DNA of 5,716 nt, taken from positions 1 to 5,716 of the forward strand of contig DBKS01000036.1 of assembly GCA_002298605.1 (NCBI GenBank), given 5' to 3'. The DNA is from Bifidobacterium sp. UBA744. GTDB lineage: Bacteria; Actinomycetota; Actinomycetes; Actinomycetales; Bifidobacteriaceae. Positions 1 to 5,548 of this stretch are shown here, piece after piece. The notes under the pieces were generated by a model. The model did not search any database. It worked only from the letters and a program-made list of their open reading frames with translations, and was not told the origin of the DNA. Position 1 is the first letter of the stretch; each line of letters starts with the position of its first letter. Position numbers and translations under genes: made by a program.

Positions 1-55
1 TGATCACGCAGCCCCTTATCCTCGACTTTTTAGCAAACCTCGCGCAGGAACTACT

Positions 56-100
56 GTCGCAATCGGACGCAACACGCCGTCGTCAGCGTCCGTTTGCGAC
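56..100 (-). terminator. Long hairpin after the operon, probable transcription terminator
   Basis: Two 15-nt arms (56-70 and 86-100) are inverted copies with a single A-A mismatch and enclose a 15-nt loop. The structure begins 18 nt past the stop codon of the permease gene, where an operon terminator is expected. There is no clear U-tract after the stem on the minus strand, so it may act as a non-canonical terminator or as an mRNA 3'-end stabiliser. Nothing else is recognised in positions 1-55. Confidence 0.55.
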
Positions 101-118
101 CGTACTTTCGGGGATAGG

Positions 119-1237
119 CTATCGCGCCTTGAAGTAGCGGAACAACTGGGATTCGCGGATGCCTGCCGCGCATGCGAGGCCTCCCAGCAGCAGACCGCAC
201 AGCATCGCCATGGGTGTTCGTACCGCCGCGAGCAACACCGATGCGGGCGATGTAAGCGACCAGCGCCACGTATAGGCCGTCAACAATGAAACCGCCGCCA
301 GCACAGCCTCTCCGCCCCAGATCAGCGTTTCCACGCCAACCTGCGCCAGCAGATCGACCTTGCGCTGCCCGGAATGCAGAGCACCCGCGTATTCCAGCCG
401 CCGTCTGCGCACCGACAGCACGCCTATCAGCGCGCCCAGCGCTAATCCGAGCACTGGCATCATGCGGGTGGAACGGCTGGCATACGCCGCAGCCGCGTCA
501 TAGCGCGAATCCGCGCCGCGATTCAATCCCATAACGCCGGAGGCCTGGCCGTGGGCGTCGCCGCCTCCGGCGACCACCGTCGCAAGCATCAGCGAATCCA
601 GTCCCGGATTCACCGGCCACTGCTTGGCCCAACACTCCTCGAACGTCGTCGCTCCGGTTTCCGACGAGGGCGAATCCTCGCCCACCGGCACGATCACCGC
701 ATATCCGAATCTCGTATCGCGGCCGTCGTTTGGCCAGTCGAACACGCCGGCCACGCGCACCGTGCCATCCGTGGTTTCCAGAACGCCGCCCTCGACCATA
801 CCGAAGTCGCGCGCAACGTCCGCGGACACCCATATGCCGCTCGCATCCGCTACTTGTAGGCGGTCTGCGTCACCCACAGCGAGCAGTCGGATCATGCCGT
901 CGGTGACCTCGTAGCTCGACAGATCCACGCCCGGTGTGGAGGCCGGCTCCACCTGCGGCCCCTTGCGCATCGCGCCCGAGGCCTGCGGACCGTTCGCCGC
1001 CCTAGTTAATCCGTCGCATGCAACGCCATCCACCGGGGAGCCGCCCGTCAGCACACGCACGTCGGCGTTCATCGCGATACGTGACGAGGCCTCGCGCTCC
1101 TGACCGATCACCGTCATCGCCTCATAGCCGCCCAGCAGCAGACCCGCCAGCAGCACGGCGAGAAACCACCACACGGCCCTGGCCGCTCCGGTCCCGATGT
1201 TGCGCAGCGCCTCGGAGCACAGTTCACGCCAGCGCAT
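119..1237 (-). CDS. FtsX/MacB-like ABC transporter permease (last gene of the bacteriocin-type operon)
   Basis: Membrane subunit of an ABC transporter, probably working with the ATPase encoded just upstream. The 372-residue protein has one N-terminal membrane segment (about 21-41, WWFLAVLLAGLLLGG), an extracellular region of about 217 residues, then three membrane segments (about 259-276, 303-323 and 332-359) and a short basic tail ending FKAR. This 1+3 layout is that of MacB/FtsX-type permeases, which usually drive extracytoplasmic adaptors or release substrates mechanically rather than act as simple pores. RRRR after the second segment marks a cytoplasmic loop. The extracellular part has two cysteines, about residues 74 and 202, that could pair. 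I chose the ATG at 1237 (MRWREL) over an in-frame ATG at 1342. The longer start would overlap the ATPase gene by 119 nt and add a low-complexity leader read from its Gly-rich end. The chosen start overlaps the ATPase stop by 14 nt and follows a G-rich GGTGAGG stretch. The substrate cannot be read from sequence; bacteriocin export or immunity is inferred from context. Confidence 0.8.
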   Translation of the reverse strand: MRWRELCSEALRNIGTGAARAVWWFLAVLLAGLLLGGYEAMTVIGQEREASSRIAMNADVRVLTGGSPVDGVACDGLTRAANGPQASGAMRKGPQVEPASTPGVDLSSYEVTDGMIRLLAVGDADRLQVADASGIWVSADVARDFGMVEGGVLETTDGTVRVAGVFDWPNDGRDTRFGYAVIVPVGEDSPSSETGATTFEECWAKQWPVNPGLDSLMLATVVAGGGDAHGQASGVMGLNRGADSRYDAAAAYASRSTRMMPVLGLALGALIGVLSVRRRRLEYAGALHSGQRKVDLLAQVGVETLIWGGEAVLAAVSLLTAYTWRWSLTSPASVLLAAVRTPMAMLCGLLLGGLACAAGIRESQLFRYFKAR

Positions 1238-1886
1238 CGCCCTCACCCCCACCATCGCCGGCATTCCCACCATTGCCGGCACCGGGCGCGTAATGCGCGA
1301 GATCGATGACCCTATCGCAGGCGTCACGCGTGTCCGGATCATGCGTGGCGACCACCACGATCATGCCCCTGCCGGCCAGGGCCCCCAGCACGCCGCTGAC
1401 CGAATGCGCGGTGCGGGTGTCAAGCTGCGCGGTGGGCTCATCCACCAGCAACATGTCCGGCCTGGAACACACCGCCCGGGCCAGCATTAGCCGCTGCGCC
1501 TCTCCACCGGACAACGCCGAGAACGGCCTGTTCGCGGCGTATGCAAGGTCAAACAGCCCCATCGCGTCCATCGCCTCGCGTTCGGCATCACCCCTGCGCA
1601 TCCCCTTGGCGATCAGCGGGAACGTCACATGGTCTAGCGCCGTACGCTCGGCCACCCCATAGGGGTTCTGGAACACCCATCCCACGCGTCGTATGCCCTG
1701 CCGTTCCACCGAGCCCGCATAGGGCTGCTCCCATCCGGCGAGGATCGACAGCAACGTCGACTTGCCGCAACCCGAGGGACCGCACACCGCCACGGTCTCA
1801 CCCGGCACAAATTGTGCGTCGAGGTGTTCGAACAGCAGGTCGGTTCCGGGGAACCGCTGCGCCAGGTCATGGACTGTCACCGGCAT
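1224..1886 (-). CDS. ABC transporter ATP-binding protein
   Basis: Cytoplasmic ATPase of the transporter. In the 220-residue protein all nucleotide-binding motifs are intact: Walker A GPSGCGKST (36-44), Q-loop VFQNP (Gln73), signature LSGGE (125-129), Walker B MLLVDE (145-150), D-loop AQLD (153-156) and switch His182 in VATHD. Size and motif style match the LolD/MacB class (about 220-230 residues), which pairs with FtsX-like permeases such as the one encoded next. The start overlaps the end of the adaptor gene by 10 nt, so the two are probably translationally coupled. The last 19 residues are an unusual Gly/Asn/Asp-rich tail (from about 202) encoded by an 18-bp tandem duplication; it lies outside the ATPase fold. 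Family assignment is secure; the substrate is not. Confidence 0.93.
   Translation of the reverse strand: MPVTVHDLAQRFPGTDLLFEHLDAQFVPGETVAVCGPSGCGKSTLLSILAGWEQPYAGSVERQGIRRVGWVFQNPYGVAERTALDHVTFPLIAKGMRRGDAEREAMDAMGLFDLAYAANRPFSALSGGEAQRLMLARAVCSRPDMLLVDEPTAQLDTRTAHSVSGVLGALAGRGMIVVVATHDPDTRDACDRVIDLAHYAPGAGNGGNAGDGGGEGDALA
1245..1280 (-). repeat. Tandem 18-bp duplication at the ATPase/permease junction
   Basis: Units 1245-1262 and 1263-1280 match at 15 of 18 positions. On the minus strand they encode the hexapeptides AGNGGN and AGDGGG, followed by a third degenerate unit EGDALA that ends the ATPase. The degenerate third copy also supplies the G-rich region before the permease start codon, so repeat number could affect both the ATPase tail and permease translation. 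Confidence 0.7.
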
Positions 1887-2971
1887 GATGACGCACCGTC
1901 CAGTGCGCTGCCGAGCGTCACGGATTCCAAAGCGCTTCCGTCTTCGGTCTGCACCAGGCTGACGCCGAGATCGGCGCCCACAATCGTCACCGGAACGCTC
2001 CTGCCGCCGCTCATCACGCAGCCTTTGCGCGCATTGCCGTCCTCGACGACCCCGAACACGGCGGCCGCGGGCACACGCACGGCCACCACCGGCTCCTTCA
2101 GTTCCAGAACCGCGTCCAATCCCTGCGACATGTCGATCTCGGGAGTTGACGTCATCTGCTGGAAATCGGCGGTGTCCGCCACTTGCCGGCAGAACCGGGC
2201 GTCGGCGATCTCGATCGTCCCCGCGGGAAGCGTGGCGGACTGGCCGAAAATGGTCAGCGTACGGTCCCTGTCGGAGGGACTGCCGTTTTTGACGGTCAGT
2301 TTGGTGATACCGCCCGGAATCTGCCCCACCGGAGACCCCGCGGACATGCCGAGGCCAACCACGCCCTGCCAGACGGATACCGAAACATGCTCCTGCGGCA
2401 GCCAGAGCACATCGGCGAGCGGCAATGATCCGGAATCCCCGAAGCCCGCGCCAACCGCCTTGCCCAGGGCCTTCACCGCGTTCGCCGTCGCCCGCGTATA
2501 CGAGTCGGCGTCTGCGGGCGCCCCGTACCCCAGACGAGCCAGCTCGGCGTTCAACGCCCGCACATCGGGCCCTGAATCCCCCACCGCCAAGTCCCGGTAG
2601 AGCGGCGTTGCGGTGCTCAGCGCCACAATCTGTCGGCCGTTCACCGCCAAGGCGGCCTTGCCGGAATCAAGACCGGCGGCAGAATAATCCGCTGTCACCG
2701 TGCCCGACGCGTTGATGATCAGGTCGCGCTTGTCCGTCAGCTCGGGAACGACATTCACGCTCTGCCGACCGTCATAGCGCTGGCCCGACACCTCAGCCGA
2801 GGTGATTTCCTCCGGCGAATCCAGCAACGCCGGCGCACAGTCGGGAAGGAACAGCGCGCACGCGCCGACCGCAAGCGCCGCGGCAACCACCACCGCCAGC
2901 ACCAGCCACGTCACCGAGATGGTACGCCGCCTCGCTTCGCCGCCGTTCGAGCCATTCCTTTTACTCTTCAT
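1877..2971 (-). CDS. Membrane-anchored efflux adaptor-like protein with peptidoglycan-binding-type domain
   Basis: Probably the extracytoplasmic adaptor of the ABC transporter, linking the permease to the cell wall. The 364-residue protein starts with a basic segment (RRR at 14-16) and a hydrophobic anchor (about 19-41). VGAC at 35-38 resembles a lipobox, but hydrophobic residues follow, so an uncleaved signal anchor is equally possible. Residues about 123-193 contain a PG_binding_1-like module: PLYRDLAVGDSGPDVRALN, then LGYG, an alpha-helical stretch ending in KALGKA, and LPLADVLWLP. In actinobacterial HlyD/MFP-like proteins this module typically sits between the halves of the adaptor. The C-terminal part (about 195-355, with VAVRVPAAAVFGVVEDG) is beta-rich and matches the closing barrel and membrane-proximal portion of such adaptors. 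The ATG at 2971 is preceded by AGGGGA at a 9-nt spacing. The gene lies 27 nt after the lipoprotein gene. The exact role is inferred from family and position. Confidence 0.75.
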   Translation of the reverse strand: MKSKRNGSNGGEARRRTISVTWLVLAVVVAAALAVGACALFLPDCAPALLDSPEEITSAEVSGQRYDGRQSVNVVPELTDKRDLIINASGTVTADYSAAGLDSGKAALAVNGRQIVALSTATPLYRDLAVGDSGPDVRALNAELARLGYGAPADADSYTRATANAVKALGKAVGAGFGDSGSLPLADVLWLPQEHVSVSVWQGVVGLGMSAGSPVGQIPGGITKLTVKNGSPSDRDRTLTIFGQSATLPAGTIEIADARFCRQVADTADFQQMTSTPEIDMSQGLDAVLELKEPVVAVRVPAAAVFGVVEDGNARKGCVMSGGRSVPVTIVGADLGVSLVQTEDGSALESVTLGSALDGASSCR

Positions 2972-2998
2972 GGCATTGCTTCCCCTGCTTCTCCCTGA

Positions 2999-3706
2999 TC
3001 AGAACCATGTCGCCACAGGTTCGTCGGCGAATGACCTGACGGAATTATTCGCCACCTCGCAACCGCGAACCTCCATGTTCCGGTCGTCGAAACTGTAATT
3101 CCCGCTCGCCTTTTCCGCGGCATACTGCCCCGCCGTGTAGTTCCCGGGCACAAGGTCGCTGCGATGCAGACAATCCACAATGGCCTCGCTCGCATTCGCA
3201 TAAAAATTCACGTTACCGACCTGCACCCCATACACGTCGATGACGGGAACCACTTCTCCGTAGCACGCGGACTGATCCTCACTCGCCTTTTGCTCCTGCG
3301 CTTGCGTACCCTCTCGATGAAGACTGTCGACATACAGCCCGTTGGGGTACTTGATGAGGACGATTTCCTTGATTCCCCTTCCCGTCATGCACTGCTTGTA
3401 TCGAGACCACGCCGCCTCATAATCGGACATGGGAATATTCCCGGTTTCCTTTGCCCGGTCCAGCACGTCCTGGGCAAACTGCGAAGGCGGCTCATACAAA
3501 CGACTTTCATACCAGTCGATGTATTCACTCAACGAATTCGCATTCTTCTGCCCAAGACCAGCAAGCTGCATCGGCTGGGCGGCTGCTTCGGACGTCCCGG
3601 AAGAAGATTCCGAAGCAGCCTGGCCACCGGCACTGCATGCACCTTGGGTCATGATCAGCAGCCCCGACATAAAAAGAGCGCAGACTCTTCTTATGTTGTT
3701 CTGCAT
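2999..3706 (-). CDS. Cysteine-containing putative lipoprotein of the bacteriocin-type operon
   Basis: I do not recognise a named family. The 235-residue protein has a lipoprotein-type signal: RR at 6-7, a hydrophobic core (LFMSGLLIM) and QGAC with Cys24 as the probable lipidated residue. Gln at -3 is atypical. A Ser/Ala/Gly-rich linker (25-45) follows. The mature part has four cysteines (about 106, 148, 179 and 216), enough for two disulfides. DYEAAWSRYKQCM (95-107) resembles a 'YxxCM' segment that I recall in small actinobacterial lipoproteins encoded beside ABC exporters. I chose ATG 3706 over ATG 3730 because it lies 1 nt after the peptide gene's stop and has AAAGG at a 9-nt spacing, embedded in that gene's last codons. 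The tight coupling suggests coordinated production with the secreted peptide. An immunity or peptide-binding role is plausible but inferred. Codon use is less GC-rich than in the three downstream genes. Confidence 0.72.
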   Translation of the reverse strand: MQNNIRRVCALFMSGLLIMTQGACSAGGQAASESSSGTSEAAAQPMQLAGLGQKNANSLSEYIDWYESRLYEPPSQFAQDVLDRAKETGNIPMSDYEAAWSRYKQCMTGRGIKEIVLIKYPNGLYVDSLHREGTQAQEQKASEDQSACYGEVVPVIDVYGVQVGNVNFYANASEAIVDCLHRSDLVPGNYTAGQYAAEKASGNYSFDDRNMEVRGCEVANNSVRSFADEPVATWF

Positions 3707-3707
3707 A

Positions 3708-4028
3708 TCAGTAAACCTTTGCACCATCATTGGTTAACTGCTCTTTTCCATAAATGCTTCTGTCAATCACCAGACCGCGACCATAAACATCAGCAGATTT
3801 AATAACGCTATCCTGCTTAACACAGACATGGCATCTCGCTGCTCGTGATTCACATGACGCATATGAGTAAGACCAGTTATATTTCCAGTATCCGGCCATA
3901 GCGCTATTGCTAATCTCTTTGTCATTCCACCACGCATTGGCAGCTGGAACACTTATTCCTGTTGCCAGTGCCGCAGAAAGAAATGCAACAATCACCGTCC
4001 TATAGCACTTCCTAGTTTGCTTTTGCAT
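3708..4028 (-). CDS. Small secreted peptide, lactococcin 972 family-like bacteriocin precursor
   Basis: Predicted secreted antimicrobial peptide precursor of 106 residues. Residues 1-32 form a Sec signal peptide: basic n-region (MQKQTRKCYR), hydrophobic core (VIVAFLSAALATGI) and the cleavage motif ANA before Trp33, giving a mature chain of about 74 residues. The mature part follows the spacing of lactococcin 972-type peptides: an aromatic GYWKYNWSYSYAS segment (46-58), a His-Val element (CHVCV, 66-70), a Gly/Ala-rich middle (SADVYGRGL) and a tyrosine-bearing end (DGAKVY). Lactococcin 972 itself blocks septum formation through lipid II. Unusual are Cys59, Cys66 and Cys69, which lactococcin 972 lacks. 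The ATG at 4028 has AAAGGA at a 6-nt spacing. It is the first gene of the operon, ahead of a lipoprotein and ABC transporter genes. The base composition is AT-richer than in the transporter genes, suggesting separate origin. Family membership rests on pattern resemblance; another secreted Cys peptide remains possible. Confidence 0.65.
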   Translation of the reverse strand: MQKQTRKCYRTVIVAFLSAALATGISVPAANAWWNDKEISNSAMAGYWKYNWSYSYASCESRAARCHVCVKQDSVIKSADVYGRGLVIDRSIYGKEQLTNDGAKVY

Positions 4029-4034
4029 ATTAGA

Positions 4035-4040
4035 TCCTTT
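4035..4040 (-). promoter_or_regulatory. Ribosome binding site of the bacteriocin-like gene
   Basis: AAAGGA on the minus strand, 6 nt before the ATG at 4028. It is the clearest Shine-Dalgarno site in the operon and fixes the start of the small gene. Confidence 0.7.
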
Positions 4041-4048
4041 GATGAGAC

Positions 4049-4072
4049 TGTGAAATCAACGCTGATTTCACA
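4049..4072 (-). promoter_or_regulatory. Perfect inverted repeat upstream of the operon, probable operator
   Basis: Arms TGTGAAATCA (4049-4058) and TGATTTCACA (4063-4072) are exact inverted copies of 10 nt around a 4-nt centre. The repeat ends 20 nt before the first start codon and lies just downstream of a plausible -10 box, so it would cover the transcription start and early leader. A dimeric repressor site is the simplest reading. A 5'-leader RNA hairpin is the alternative. No regulator gene is present in the window. Confidence 0.6.
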
Positions 4073-4076
4073 ACTT

Positions 4077-4106
4077 ATGATACCACCGAAACCTTTATGG
4101 CTGTAA
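4077..4106 (-). promoter_or_regulatory. Possible sigma70-type promoter of the bacteriocin operon
   Basis: TATCAT (4077-4082 on the minus strand) matches five of six -10 consensus bases. A weak -35 candidate TTACAG lies at 4101-4106 with an 18-nt spacer. The predicted start near 4070 falls at the edge of the inverted repeat. The -10 is reasonable; the -35 is poor, which would suit regulated expression. Confidence 0.4.
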
Positions 4107-4131
4107 TCGGTAGCCTAAGTGGGCTGATAGG

Positions 4132-4153
4132 TCACTCAGCATCATCTGAGTGA
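4132..4153. repeat. Short stem-loop at the end of the decayed ATPase gene
   Basis: TCACTCAG (4132-4139) and CTGAGTGA (4146-4153) form an 8-bp perfect stem with a 6-nt loop. It straddles the stop codon of the decayed gene to the right and could be a relic terminator separating it from the bacteriocin promoter. No U-tract follows. Confidence 0.35.
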
Positions 4154-4918
4154 GTGCCAGCGCTCACCCTTCGTGCCTTTTATGCGTTTGACCTTTTCCG
4201 TAGCCATTAGATTCTCCAGCGCGTCATCCACATTGATTTTCGCCTTTTCGATAAGGATCAAGTCAATTCTTCCTTGGATACAGGTCCCTGTGCCACGCTG
4301 AGAACGTACATCAACCAATTCATCTTCATCTTTGCAATCGGCACGTCGATTGAGGTTCTCGTTCTTATATTACCTTAGGTTTCCCTCGTAACACTGACGC
4401 GAGTATTGCATCAGCGTGCCGCGAGCTCCCAGTCCTCCTACGTAATTCCGAAAGGCCGCGAATCTTCGAACAGGCGGAACACAGATGCCCGCTTCTCGCG
4501 CAGATACGTGCCGTGAGCCCGACGCGGATCCCCTCAGTGTTCTCTGAAAGTCTTTAACTTTTCGGTGATGATTTCAGCCTTCACAACATGTGGCAACCGT
4601 ATGAAGGTACATTCTCAGATGGCTGGACTCTGACGAGGATTCGTTGGCTTTGGCATAGCCACCGCACTCGTAGAACCGGTTCATCTGCTCGTTAGAGTAG
4701 TCTTCGGGTAACGCCTCTGCATAGTATGGAAGCTTTGTCGACGACACAAGCGAAATCGGTTTTTCGTCGATAGCACGGACATTAAGCCCATCGCTATATG
4801 CGGAGATATACAGGAACCGCTATTGAAAGCCCATTTCAGCCCCAGCCTCGAACATTCCCTTCATTGAAGGTTGAGCGGAAATCACCACGACTGCCCTATA
4901 TCTGTGTTCCGGGATGAA
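4142..4918 (-). pseudogene. Decayed C-terminal part of a phage/mobile-element primase-helicase type ATPase
   Basis: Splicing the minus-strand frames gives about 255 codons of one eroded protein. In order: HRYRAVVVISAQPS (from about 4910), which in intact actinobacterial primase-polymerase/helicase proteins corresponds to 'HxYRxxxxxxxQP'; FQ, a stop, then RFLYISAYSDGLN (matching 'PQRFLWLP'); a linker through YECGGYAKANES; RLPHVVKAEIITEKLK; HGTYLREKRASVF; EDWELA, then after a frameshift TLMQYSRQCYEGNL (the usual 'DWelA..l...S' helix pair); and finally a winged-helix-like end, VDDALENLMATEKVKRI with KGERWHSLR. In-frame stops lie at 4820-4822, 4534-4536, 4438-4440 and 4370-4372. Frameshifts fall near 4610-4640 and 4412. 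The N-terminal primase and Walker motifs are missing. The family naming comes from remembered patterns, so the exact class (primase-polymerase or DUF3631/DUF3987-like ATPase) is uncertain; that it is a dead gene is clear. Confidence 0.6.
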
Positions 4919-4929
4919 CCCATGATGAC

Positions 4930-5184
4930 CATGGTGTCCTGATGCTCCTCCGGTTCATCGAGGTCGAATCTGCCGCCCTTCTGTTCCACGAGGAACCTGT
5001 CCTCCAGGCACAGTACGTCGATGAAACCGCCGCCAACGGTCTTACTCGAACAGCACGTTCTCGGTCACGTTCCCCACGCCTAGGACGTTGCCCAGCAGGC
5101 CGATCCAGAAACGCTGGGTCTCTCCTGCTTCTCGTCGCCACGATCCTTCCAACGCTGGATGAACGTCAACCTGCTCAAGAACAC
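4930..5184 (-). pseudogene. N-terminal remnant of an MmeI-like type IIL restriction-modification enzyme
   Basis: Three consecutive frame pieces reconstruct the N-terminal domain of MmeI-family enzymes, which fuse a PD-(D/E)xK nuclease to an adenine methyltransferase. The pieces are FIQRWKDRGDEKQE (about 5166-5124), TQRFWIGLLGNVLGV followed by NVTENVLFE (to about 5045), and KTVGGGFIDVLCLEDRFLVE, continuing QKGGRFDLDEPEE (to about 4940). The nuclease motif survives as Asp in FIDV plus EQK. Frameshifts lie at about 5119-5125 and at 5044, where one extra base creates a stop. Intact family members usually exceed 900 residues; only about 80 remain, and the whole methyltransferase is gone. The 5' end is unclear: a GTG at 5184 is in frame, but no good ribosome binding site precedes it. 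Homology stops near 4930, where the primase-like remnant begins. A larger-scale deletion is inferred. Confidence 0.72.
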
Positions 5185-5261
5185 TCCTGCCGCTCATCAT
5201 CCCACAGACATGCGAATTTCCGGGTAGCCACCATCCAACTCAAAGCGTCAGTGAGAGGCAA

Positions 5262-5289
5262 GTGGCCCGGAGCGCAGCGTAGTGGCCAC
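5262..5289. repeat. GC-rich stem-loop (first of three)
   Basis: GTGGCC at 5262-5267 pairs with GGCCAC at 5284-5289, enclosing a GC-rich loop with GGAGCGCAGCG. Seven bases (AGTGGCC) are also repeated directly at 5261-5267 and 5281-5287. Confidence 0.4.
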
Positions 5290-5308
5290 GCGGCAGCGGA
5301 TACGGGTT

Positions 5309-5330
5309 CTTAGGGAACTTGTTCCCTAAG
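5309..5330. repeat. Near-perfect 22-bp palindrome (second of three hairpins)
   Basis: CTTAGGGAAC (5309-5318) and GTTCCCTAAG (5321-5330) are exact inverted copies separated by TT. The 2-nt gap favours a protein-binding palindrome or cruciform over an RNA loop. Confidence 0.65.
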
Positions 5331-5337
5331 CGGGGAA

Positions 5338-5352
5338 TGGGGCAGAGCCCCA
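5338..5352. repeat. GC-rich stem-loop (third of three)
   Basis: TGGGGC (5338-5343) and GCCCCA (5347-5352) form a 6-bp stem with a 3-nt AGA loop, 7 nt after the preceding palindrome. Such GGGGC-AGA-GCCCC hairpins are common in intergenic and mobile DNA of high-GC bacteria. Confidence 0.5.
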
Positions 5353-5385
5353 ATAACCAAATATGATTAGCAATTTCACAGACAC

Positions 5386-5403
5386 TTACGTAAATATCGA
5401 TAT
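5386..5403. repeat. Two abutting small palindromes
   Basis: TTACGTAA (5386-5393) is directly followed by ATATCGATAT (5394-5403); both are perfect palindromes. They lie in AT-rich DNA at the change from hairpin cluster to repeat region and could be protein-binding sites, though chance is not excluded. Confidence 0.35.
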
Positions 5404-5428
5404 CTTTTGATTCTTTTGACTCTTTTAG
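5402..5428 (+). repeat. Three 9-bp tandem repeats
   Basis: ATCTTTTGA (5402-5410), TTCTTTTGA (5411-5419) and CTCTTTTAG (5420-5428) are consecutive related 9-mers. TTGATTCTTT occurs at 5407-5416 and again at 5448-5457. Iterated short sites of this type are typical of integrase arm sites or replication iterons; the function here is inferred. Confidence 0.45.
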
Positions 5429-5434
5429 TGTTTC

Positions 5435-5450
5435 CAAGCCTTTTGGCTTG
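5435..5450 (+). terminator. Small stem-loop followed by a T-rich stretch
   Basis: CAAGCC (5435-5440) and GGCTTG (5445-5450) form a 6-bp perfect stem with a TTTT loop, followed on the plus strand by ATTCTTTG. It could be a weak terminator, but no plus-strand gene precedes it. Confidence 0.25.
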
Positions 5451-5548
5451 ATTCTTTGCCGTGACCCTATTGAATCTTTACCTGTTTCCGTCTATCAAAT
5501 GCGTTCCGTCAAACAACAAGTATGAACGATTCTTTCTCTCTCGAAGAT

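Noticed and set aside
1238..1342. Longer permease start at 1342 adding 35 residues
   Set aside because: It overlaps the ATPase gene by 119 nt and the extra residues are a Pro/Met/Val-rich product of the Gly-rich repeat read in another frame, while the ATG at 1237 gives a normal N-terminus just before the first membrane segment.
1812..2600. Plus-strand open frame of 262 codons
   Set aside because: It lies entirely antisense to the adaptor and ATPase genes, has low-complexity Ser/Pro/Thr/Arg composition and no ribosome binding site or recognisable domain.
3707..3730. Longer lipoprotein start at 3730
   Set aside because: The ATG at 3706 has a well-placed AAAGG and gives a typical short basic signal peptide; the longer form would overlap the peptide gene by 23 nt without a better ribosome binding site.
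3164..3802. Plus-strand open frame of 212 codons
   Set aside because: Antisense to the lipoprotein and toxin genes, with Leu/His/Arg-rich composition and no recognisable domain.
4942..5313. Plus-strand open frame of 123 codons
   Set aside because: The opposite strand carries the recognisable MmeI-like pattern, so this is a shadow of a decayed gene and runs into the hairpin cluster.
5240..5437. Minus-strand open frame of 65 codons (METLKESKESKD...)
   Set aside because: Its N-terminal repeat merely translates the 9-bp tandem repeats and the rest translates the hairpins; no ribosome binding site or family pattern is seen.
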